Of a DNA stretch of 64,000 bases, positions 1-11,100 are shown piece by piece. The stretch's first letter is position 1. Each line of letters starts with the position of its first letter. The DNA lies in assembly GCA_021186555.1 (NCBI GenBank), contig JAJKFL010000003.1, positions 41,064,408 to 41,128,407 of the forward strand, written 5' to 3'. A program made the translations under genes and the position numbers. The notes beneath the pieces were generated by a model. It was given only the letters and a program-made list of their open reading frames with translations, made no database searches and was not told where the DNA came from. The stretch is from Reticulitermes speratus. Lineage: Eukaryota > Arthropoda > Insecta > Blattodea > Rhinotermitidae.

Positions 1-2170
1 ATATTCTAAAGATAATGACTATCACATGTTCTGCCAGTTATTTTCCATATTTGTTACTATCTAGTAACAGCAAGTGTGAAGAATATAGTAACAGGTTTGA
101 GGCTAGATGTGATTTTTACTAAGACCAGGAACCTTAAGTACAATGCAGGGTTATTAACAGCTAAAGGGGGGTTGTAGATTGTAGTGGTTTCTATTACACC
201 TTGCTACTGTCCTTGTACGAACTCTTGTGCAAGTTCAACTGGACAAGACTTTGTGATTCAGAATCATATACTCCCCCGGTTTAAAACTGTTTACTGCACC
301 TTTTCATGACGCTCCCTACGAAATCTGTCTTACCATCACGACTTCCCTTAAGGAAAATCCTGCGTAGGGATGTGAAGCTGTTTGCTTGGAGGCGAAATAC
401 AAACTGTGCTTTGAAGAATACATCCCGTAACACAACAGAGACGTTAATTATCTACCTAGTCTGATTATTCCTAAACATTCCAAAGATGTATAACAACAAT
501 TAAATTGGCAGATATACAACATACATCACTAAACAACGTCGTACTTTAATTGGTTCCGTACTTTCTTCTAGGTTGGAATCAAAATATTTGGCTATCATTA
601 CCTAAAGTATGTGTCCCTTCCGAGGGGACACCAATCTGCTGTTAACATAGCTGACATATTAATGCAGAAGAATGGGACTCAAACGTCTTGATATACGAAA
701 ATATTAGGACTCGTCCACGTATTACGTCCAACATGAATTTCCGACTAAACACTTGATTTTGAACACCACCTCCAACGTCGATTAATCCACTTATATGAGC
801 TGTGGTCGACCTCTCTGGCAATTTACATCTGGATCAATGCTCACGGATCAGAGGTAGATGTCTGTACTGGATGGCAACGTACGATGTCTATTCTGCTGCC
901 ATCTATGAGTAGAGGCAGAGTAGCTACAACAGCCAGGAGAGATACAGTCGGTAAGAAGAATTACTATTCATCTCGCATAACCCCCCAAAGTGGAAGCCCT
1001 AATGCTGAGAATGGACTTAATATATTTTTTTTTTTCGAAAGAGGGAGGGAAGTAAATATTAGTGTATGTGAGGTGGTTTAACTAGTATCACTTCATTCAT
1101 ATCCACCACAAAACCAAAAGTTCTTCACCACCATCAGTCGCAGCAATAAAATAAAAATGGAAATATGTCATTTTATCAACCTAAATACCCCTACCAAAAC
1201 ATACTTGACCGTTGTAAACTGTTTCATTGATACGCAAATTTGATATTTGTATGCGTTTAGGACACCCAAGGTTCAAAATTACAATATGCTGTATTCAACC
1301 TCGCAGGTTCAGTTCATTGAGAACATGTAGAACATTCAGCAATACTTATTCCACATATTCAAATAGTTACAATCTCACATGAAACGACAATGTTGTGCAG
1401 AAGATGTAACACATGTACAGAAGGGGCAAATTCATTCCAGTTACAGATGTTATAAGCAGAAGAGGAAAGCAAAATGTGTTTCAAGTATGAAAAGAAGTGC
1501 AAAAATGACAAAGTGCAAGGGGACAGATTGGATGGTACATGGTAACAGAAAGAATACAAAACAAGTAGGATTCCCAATCGGTAGAACCAGACTCCTGTAA
1601 AAGGACAACTATGCCAAACACAAGTACATCTGTGCATCACCAGCTCAAAAAAGGGACAAAAAATAGACAGGTTGACCAACTTCATTTTCAAGCTCGTTTC
1701 TTGGAAAATTCTAATTATGATTATTGCAGATACACACACTAGTTACATGTTCTTGATGTTACACTAACTCTTAACAAACACATCATTAAAGAAAGTGTCA
1801 ACTGTATTTATTTAATGATTATCAGTCTTCAACGATTTTATGGCAATGACTTTACAGAATTGTTTTATTTTACATATATATATATATATATATATATATG
1901 TGATGTGTGTGTGTGTGTATTTTGTACAAATATGTCAGGAAGGAAGTATGAATAATGACAATGGTAGCTCCTCAGTCTATGCAACAAGTGTACTGCAACC
2001 ACACAGAACAGCGTACTTCCTAAAAATATTACACAACTGTAGCTTGAAACTACAAGGACATGATAATTAGTCTGTTAAAATTCATAATGAGTCCTCCCCC
2101 TTGATGATGATGATTACTATTTCTTGTTCATAATAGCATTTCAAAATTACTTCCATTACAATTTGATATA
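1..2170. other. 3' flank without recognised gene
   Basis: I see no conserved coding sequence here. An (AT)n run followed by (GT)n lies at about 1874-1918. The longer open frames overlap on opposite strands and look like chance. Part of the interval is probably the 3' UTR and downstream flank of the minus-strand epsilon-tubulin gene, whose stop codon is at 2173-2171. Confidence 0.5.
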
Positions 2171-5100
2171 TCAGAGTACTTGTAATCTTGGTACTGTCTC
2201 GCCTTTAATCTTCGTGAGTTTTGTATATCCTTCTTCCACCTCATGTAAAGTTTCAAGGCTACTGGCAAAGTCCTCTTCACTGAATCCGGGCACTTGAAGG
2301 TAATGGTGTACATGGGCCTTTATTAATGTTTGAAAGAAAAAACAACATGGGTCAAGATCAAAATCTTAAGATATAATGCTAATGTAATATATTAAAATAT
2401 TATCTTCCACAGAAAACATATCTTGATATCCTGGTCACAATTTCTGTATCAATTACAAAGTATTTTTTCAAGTTTCTAATATGTGTGTGTGTGTGTGTAT
2501 GTGTGCATGTTTTCATACATGTTTCAGAATTCTTTTACCTTGGTGGCTGTTATTCCCATATGTTTTATGTCCAAATTATGTGGGCACTGATAGCTTTACA
2601 GATACTAGGGAGCACTAAAATAAACAGATATGTTATGCCCTAGTCAACTGCGAAAATTATAATACTATAATAATTCTGTATTTGACACTGAGCGAGTTTA
2701 CTGAAGCAATAAGCTTCTGACTTGTCACTATTTACATACACCAACTGGATGCAACTTTATTTAAAAAACTGTATAGTTTTTTAAATAAAGTTGCATCCAG
2801 TTGGTGTATGTAAATAGTGACTGTGAAAAGATGCACGGTGATTACAGAATAAAGTACTTCTGACTTGTATTTGGATGGTGCCCAATCTGAATCCTGGCCA
2901 GGACACTGACTATTCAGGCTGCGGATTTTACGTAGTTTTCCTCAGTTCCTCCAGAAAATGTCAGGACAGTACCTCATATTAGGCCATGATGACTTTCTTC
3001 CACATCCTTTCCAATTCATTTCATTAATCATCCTAGAATTTAACACATCAGAGTCTGAGCTACTGGCACTGTTGTTAAACAAACCATTTATTTTATTTAT
3101 GGTTTATTTTACAACACTATCAAAATATAAAGCACTGAATGGTACGATCGGTTAATGATGAATTGGAAACAATTTTGAGGGAACCAGTCATGGCCCAGTT
3201 GAGTGTTAGACCAATTTGCTTGAAGAGGCTGAGGACAGCCATAACAGGCAGTGTGTAGGCCAAAATTCAAATCAAGCACCTCCTGAATACATGTCAGCAT
3301 GTGCTAATATAATTGTACCATAAATAATACAAGTTATAACATATATTCACCTTTCTTTGATATAATTTATTAAATTTCTGTGCAACATCTTTAAACAGGG
3401 ATGACATGTTGGATGTATTTATAAGGGAAAGTACTGAAGATGTGAGACCAGGTGGTGGAACTGAGCACATTCCAATCTTCATGGCATTACCACATGCCCA
3501 AGGAACAAAACACATTTTCCTTTGAAATCTGGAAAACACATGTGTTGTATCTGTTAAACATGAGAACACTCTCACCAAATAGTTAAAATAAATGCAATAG
3601 ATCTCCAGAAGTTATTGAAAATAAGACTTATCAAAGAGGTAAAAAAATCTAATCAAATGCATCTATAATTATAAATATCAGAGGAATTGTACTTGTCTAC
3701 ATTGCGGCGCATATCACAAACAGAGACTGATCCCCTGCCCAAGACAGTGGCACCCAGTATCATTCCACCTAGAGGATCCACCTTCAGGAGCTGGGTGTCG
3801 TGTGACCATGCAGAGGTAAACAAGTCATCTGACCTGCCAATCAAGAACACAGGATGACATTTGGTGTACCGACTACCCCAATTTGCATGTATTGTACATT
3901 CCGAATAACGATTGATCTTCCAAATTACTGTATTAAAGATTTACTTCTATGAAGTAAATAAAATCGATATTTTGGCTTTTTGAAGTTAAATGATTTACTA
4001 ATCACGAATTTTATGGATTTTGAAATTTGTGCCAGAGGTCATCTAAAATTTCCAGTTTATAGAGAATGACTGGTATGGATTAAATTGTTATATCTGAGTA
4101 GTCAAATCTTTTCAAATATGCTAGTATAATTCTGCCTGTAATTAAATGCTTGATGAGATTCAGTAAGATTAATAATGCCTCTTTTTAGAAAATCAAGTGG
4201 TAATTGAATTACATGTTCCTGGAACTCCATGTTTTCTTATCTAAACTGTTGAACGAAATTATTGAATTTTGGACAGAAACTGTTACTGAAGACTGAAACA
4301 TGTGTTTCATTACTGGTGTCTTGTAATAAGGACCTAGACAAGGGTCTGTATCAAAGTTCATTCTAGATTGACACAGTTGTATGTGACAGAACGTCAGAAT
4401 GTGGTGTGTTTATGTTTAGGGAGTGATACTGGTTGTTAAGAAGCACCAAAAAGATTCCGCTACTTCAATCAACACCCATGGCATTTTCATAATGACATTA
4501 ATAGTTTCTCAAATATATGGTGTATTTACATACTACATATGCAGGACATTTGTTAATGTTACATGTTTGCATATATTTTCTAAACTATACAGCATACACT
4601 CCTCCTACCCTTTGGGTTATATGGGATTTCCTTTATTTCTATCCATATCATTTTATCCTTTCTACATGACTCTTCATATTTTTTGGATTAACTTGTGGGA
4701 TTGTGGTCAATCAATTAGTTCAAGGTATGGCTTAATAATGATGTGGTGCTTGGAACCCTAAGTTTTTGGATATCAGTGTACAACCCCCCCCCCCCCCCCC
4801 CCCCCATTATTTCTGTGGCTCCAGTTTTGATATCTTTTTTGGCACATTTTAATTTTATCTAAAAGTATTCATCATCCCATATATCTTTAATCTATCAAGT
4901 ACAATGACTGAAGAACAAACACATCTGTAGCCACATATTTCAGTGTATTACTTTTCATTATTGTAGGTTCTGAGTCTTGATTTAATTTTTCAAAACCTCT
5001 TTTAAATTTCATGAACTCACTTGTGTAGTGCCAACACAGAATGTCATTTCAAATAACAAATGGTTTAAATATGTTGACTACATCACAGCTTGCATTAAAC

Positions 5101-8100
5101 CTATGTAACTATGTAGTGATGAGATTATGAAGGTTTACACATAAATTTTCGCTCAAAATCAGATAATTACCAACCACATTAATTTTGGTAGACATTTTGT
5201 GGGGAACTGACACTTGTATCACAATGTTATGCACAGATATATTCACATCATTAAATCAATGTTGCAGAGGTTTTTACGCACTCCTGCTATTTGTGAAGAC
5301 AGTGGTCTCGATCGTGTGGCAAGTGGTGATGCAGTTGATTAAGCCACTGCGCTACAAGCCAGAAGGTTGCAGGTTTGATTCCCAATAGAGTCATTGGGAT
5401 TTTTCATCGACTTAATCCTTCCGGCTGCACTGTGGCCCTGGGGTCGACTTAGCCTCTAACAGAAATGAGTACCAAGAGTATCTCCTGTGGGGGTAATCAT
5501 GGCCAGTGCATAGGGCTGACAACGTTGCCACCTTTATGTGCTGAATGTCTAGAAATTCTGGGAGCCTCAATCTCCTCAGGGCCTGTATAGACTGCTTTAA
5601 CTTTACCTTGGATCTTGGTCACAATGTTTTTACTTCTGCTTCTCCCCAGCCCCTGACAGAACGTGTTTGGACAGTACTACAAAAAACATAAATGCTGCTT
5701 CCCATAAAGGTAAAGGTAAAGTTCTCCCTAGAACGGGCCATGAAGGCCCAAATGGGGAGTAGAGGTATAGCTCTGCTCTTTCTTTAACCCTTGCACTAGA
5801 TGAGGGTGGGTGGTCAACTCTATGCCCCGGCTGATTTACCCCCGGGAAAGAGACACAGTACCCATTGTATAGGAGGCTGGGTGGGCCCCAGGGCCGGTCT
5901 GGATGGGTGCGGAAAATCTTGTCCCCACTGGGATTCGATCCCCGGACCGTCCAGCCAATAGCGACTCGCTATACCAACTACGCTATTCCGGCCCACGCTG
6001 CTTCCCATAATCTCCCAAATCCACATTTTATAAATACCCTGCCATCTCACACTAACTGCTGCATAACTTTTGCAGCTGACAAAGAAGTGTTAAATGAAAG
6101 AAAATAATAGTTATACAGCGGCATATATACTCACTTAACTGGCATTCCTGGGGCAGGATTTCTGCCTGATGTAGGAAATAAAAGTGGACTGATACTACTT
6201 GCTATGTAATGCAAGCGTGGGAATGGGACCATATTGTTATGTATTTCATTCATGTCCACATTCATATTCCCGGGAAACCGTGACCCACTGAAACATGACC
6301 AACAACAGAATTTGTTCATAACAGACACACTGTAATTTGATAGTACCATGACATTTAAGAACCAGACAGGCAATAAACTCTAAGGGTTATATAGCAAAAA
6401 TGTGATGGCAATAAACACATTCAAAACATATCTGCAAATGCAAGATTTTAGGTTCTCACAGTGGTGTTGGTTATAGTTCCAGTCCTCTGGGATGTGGCAC
6501 TGTGTCACTGGGCAAGTACCGTATATTCTCAAATCTAATCCGCATCCGAATCTAATCTGCACTCAGTTTTTGGCGATTTCTTAAACGAAAAAAGTTAGTT
6601 CGCGGTTCTAATCCGCACCTTTCCTTCAACCACCCCTTGCCCACAGGGCGACTGATTGAATAATATTGGATGTTACCAATGCGTTAAAATCCGACGCTAT
6701 GCCTGGGGCCGATGAGTCATACCGATAGAGGCGGGGCCTTTCTCAACAGACGTGCGCTATCTCGTCTGAAGCCAGCTCGCGCCTTAGTTGTTGAAACATG
6801 GGAGGTGCTTGTTCCAATTTGTCGTGTACCGTAGTTATGGAAGAAGGACGCCTGAAATTTAAACGACTCTCATATACGGCAAAGTTCAAACGTCACGTTA
6901 TTCGGTGCGCAGAGGAGAATGGAAACCGCAAAGCGGCTGCAATTTTTGGAGTTGATGAAAGCAACGTTCGACTGTGGCGGAAACACAAGACAGCGATCAG
7001 CGGGTGTGAGGCGTCACGAAGGAAATTCACTGGACCCAAGAAAGGACGATTTCCTGAAATTGATGATGCAGTCTTCACGTTTTTTCAAGAGAGACGCAAG
7101 ACTGGACTGTTTGCGAGCTATGATCTACTTCGCGAGGAGGCGATAAAGAAGGCCAGATCTTTGAACATTCCTCGAATTATGAGTGATGACGGCGAGTCTG
7201 ATGAATAATAAATTATAATAATAAATAATAAAATAATAGATTATTGTATTGTATTGTTCTTACGGCACGCACAGCAGCTCAATCATTTTTCCAAAATCTA
7301 GCTCTCGACCGCGAATCTAATCCGCACGCGAATCTAATCCACATCTGATATTTTAGCCCTCTAAAACTGTAAAAAGGGTGCGGATTAGATTTGAGAATAT
7401 ACGGTAGTTCCAAACTTTTTAAAGGATCACTGGGCCTTTGAAGTGTCAGGCACTACTCCCCTGATGACATAGCATCATGTTCCAGAAGAGTGGAATCTTC
7501 AGCAACACAGCTGTTTGAACACCAAATTTTGCATTTGCAGATTTGTTTTGAATGCGTTTATCACCACTGCATTTCTGTTACACCAATCTGAGAGTTTATC
7601 GAGTGTTTTTTTTTAAGAAGTCAAGGTAATATCACGTTATGATGCTTGATTATCTTGGCAAACAACCTCTAACACTTATCTCATACCTCCCTCATTCTAT
7701 GATGCTGCTGACAGTACATTGCGAGGGCCATCTTTCACTGATTCAGTACCATATCCAAAGATATGATGTCACTCAAGTACTTTAAACTGAGGTACTGCTT
7801 GCCAAACACTATCCAAAGCTTCTGCAGGATTACAGTTCCAAGTTTTCCAAGTAGGTAAACGACTGCCAATCACAACTGTTTTAATAGACAATTATCTTTA
7901 TTGTTTATAGTGCGCATGCTGCATGTGTCGGCTTAATAAGGCATCACCAGGCATGAGTAACAAATGTATACGAAAGAAAAAAAAATTATAAGAGTCAACT
8001 GTGCTGGTTAAAATAGGATTCAGACCTCAAGCTAACATTTCGATATTCAAATTTTTCTCAAGTTTATAAGCCAAAATTAAGTTAAAATTAATATACCAAA

Positions 8101-11100
8101 TTAACATACAGTAGAATCTGGATAAGAAGTCCCCGCATAAGTTTTCCCCTGCAAGCAGTCTGATTTTTAAAGTCCCAAACTCCTATTGCTTTTAAAAAGC
8201 TTCCCTCTTAATAAGTCTTCCCGCTTAAGGAGTCCCTAATCCTCTGGTCCCTTGAAAGACTTCTTAACAGGGTTCTACTGTACTAATATCTTTACAGTGG
8301 TTTTATCAGGGGGCAACTATTACATGCAGCTGTAATACTGTAACTCCTTCATCTTGAAGATGTTATTTAACATGTTTTATTTAATGAGATGTACAGCAGA
8401 AAGGTTTGTCTCCTTAAGAGCAGACATAAGGTAATCATTTTTGGCACTGTTACATAAATTTTCCAAATACTGTAGTTCGCAAAATGTGATGTTAGCCTAG
8501 TGGTTGAGGTAATCTACTATTTCTCCTCTTTTGAACATCCCACACATACCTGCCAGTACAATGGCAACTGAACAATTCTGCTATGTATGAGGAGCTTGCA
8601 TATCATACCATGCACAAATTGGCTCCAGCCTACCTGCCACATTGCCAGTTACTTGTTCTAAATCTTTCCAACGCTACCATGTACAATGCATATTAAATTT
8701 CATGAAGTAATAGGACACACATGATAACAATTATTTCACATATCCTTACAATCATTCCTGCTATCTGAAAACAAGTCTGAAGATAAATCAACTTGTTTCA
8801 CCTTGTAAGATGCAGGAGCATGTTAACCACAATGCTGTTCATATCATGAAATGGTTTACAGGCGGCAATGTACCCTGCTACTCCATGCTTATCTTTTGAA
8901 GACTTCAAGCGACTGCATATGTCTAGCAAGGCCTATAAAGAAGAGATATAACATATAACAAAAGATGGTTATATTTTACTGTACCAGGAACAAAGAGTTA
9001 CAATTTATGAAACTAAAATGTTTCTCAATTAATCCCTTGGCATACCGTTTTTAGATTTTTCAAAATAGATACATAAATATGGTATAGAATATTTACTGAA
9101 AAGCAAGAACATTATACTGCATTAAAGACAGAACAACTTAACTTTTTTTCTACTTCAATCTTACCTTGTTGTCAACAGGAAAAACACAACTGGCATGATG
9201 TGTGAGCTCTCTGGTTGCTAGCACCACATTGTATGGAGACGTAACCACATCCTCATTTCCTGCTGGATACACGCAGGTTACAAACCTAGAAATATAGACT
9301 CATTTAAGAGAATCAATTTCAGGCTCTTGTTGTGTCTTCATTTCCACTTATTAAGTAAAAAAAAAGTTGAATGTAATTACTGTTTATCTGTTGTCACTTA
9401 ATCATATTCCTACTTATCACCTGAATATACAAAAAAAATAGGCTACTTATAGTTTTGTTCAATATAATTTTCAGTCTGATGACTATGTAATAAATGGAGA
9501 TGAATGCTCCCATTTCATATTCAGGTCTCCTAATGCTTGAAGGGACGATCATTTCTTCCATTTTAATACACGGTAGTCAATCCAAAATCACTGAAACTTT
9601 TAACACTATCCACCCAATCATATAATACGAAAAAAGAAACTCGGTACAAAAATAAGAATGTATTTTTTATACAAACAAATGTAATGCAAGGGAACAAAAG
9701 ACACACATTACACTAAACTCAGCTGGCAGAATCACAGGCTACAAACACTTACTTCTATCATGCACTAGGCTACTTCAAGTGCAAGTGATTAAATGACCTC
9801 AGTACATTGTGACACACCAATGCGACCACTGGTATGTTCACTTCCTCATACCACGTTTCTATATTGTGGGCACTGCTGCACACGTAATCTGTAACAAACC
9901 TTTATTTGAGGCCCATAAGTGGAAGTAAATGTTAAATATGGGCCTAACTATACAAAATTATTCAGAAAAAAATCTTTTATTTAATTGGAAGACATAAGGT
10001 GCACTTACACACATTACGTGCATGATTCTCCCCTGTGCTATGTATTTGTACTGTCTGGTAACACAGCTGGTCAGATGCTACAGTATTTACACATACTTAT
10101 TCGATATCTGCTGTTGCCTATCAATAAATAAACAATTAAACATGTATTTCTTTAAATTACTGAACCAAAATATAAGACTTGAGGTTATGACAACCTCAAT
10201 GGCAAATATTTATATTGTGGTCTTCTGGGTAATGACATCATGTAGTCTATTAAGCCAGTACCAGGGTTTCAAAGGAACATACTGCTTCCACATTCAGGGT
10301 AGAACACCTTCTAACACTTCTATCCTGAAGGCACTATATTCCTCTGAATAGATGGTAGCAAACTACTAGACTACATGGTGTTACAACCCAGAATACCCCA
10401 ATATTTATTGAACCATAAGAAAATAACACATGAACTACATTAACCTATAAACTGGTGTTATGTGAGATGTAATTTTCAGGCTTTCATACCTCTCTACAAG
10501 TGGAAAATTATCCTCAAGAATGCTAAGCACAGCAGAACCAAGGCCTGAGCCTGTACCACCACCCAGTGAAAACAGACATAGGAATCCATGAAGCTGGTCA
10601 CATCTTTCTGCAGAGCGCTGCAAAATATTCAATATTCTTTCACCATATTCGCTTCCATGTGTATGAAAGCCTTCTGCCCTGTACAGAAAATATCAGAGGC
10701 CAGAAAATAATAGGAATGTGTCACAACTGACATAATGTTTGAAAATATAAAGAAATAAAATTGAAACAAGGAAATTCAGTGAATATACTACAATAATGTT
10801 ACTTGCTAAAACTGCAGATGCAATACACATGACATGATAACTTAAATGCCCCATCTCGTATGTACAAGGTGTGACAATTAAGTTCCTGGAATGGCCACAT
10901 GAAAACCGCATTTAATCACCCACACTTTAGGATAATTTCTGTAACCTTCAAGTAGTCTTCTTGTGCAGCAATGCACAGACTAACTTTGAAGGTAACAGAA
11001 ACTACTAGAAAGCATGTAACCAAATAGGGCCTTTAGGGGGGCATTCTGGAAACTTAACAGTCACATTCATACATGACAGATGTAAGCACAGACATGACAT

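Larger units (their letters stand above)
6366..7603. mobile_element. Fold-back MITE split by a pogo element
   Basis: The sequence from about 6366-6500 is an imperfect reverse complement of about 7470-7603. Examples are TCTGCAAATGCAA at 6431-6443 with TTGCATTTGCAGA at 7529-7541, and ATTCAAAACATA with TTTGTTTTGAAT just outside. Removing the pogo element at 6517-7406 leaves a fold-back repeat of roughly 350 bp. Its inner text (tcctctgggatg, ccagaagagtggaatc) belongs to the dispersed repeat family described elsewhere in this window. Confidence 0.7.

Noticed and set aside
1359..1739. 126-codon minus-strand frame and a 73-codon overlapping plus-strand frame
   Set aside because: They overlap on opposite strands, show no family resemblance, and lie in the 3' flank of epsilon-tubulin. 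Most likely chance frames.
5317..5390. Possible functional tRNA gene
   Set aside because: Box A and B are present but the stems do not pair well and a SINE body follows.
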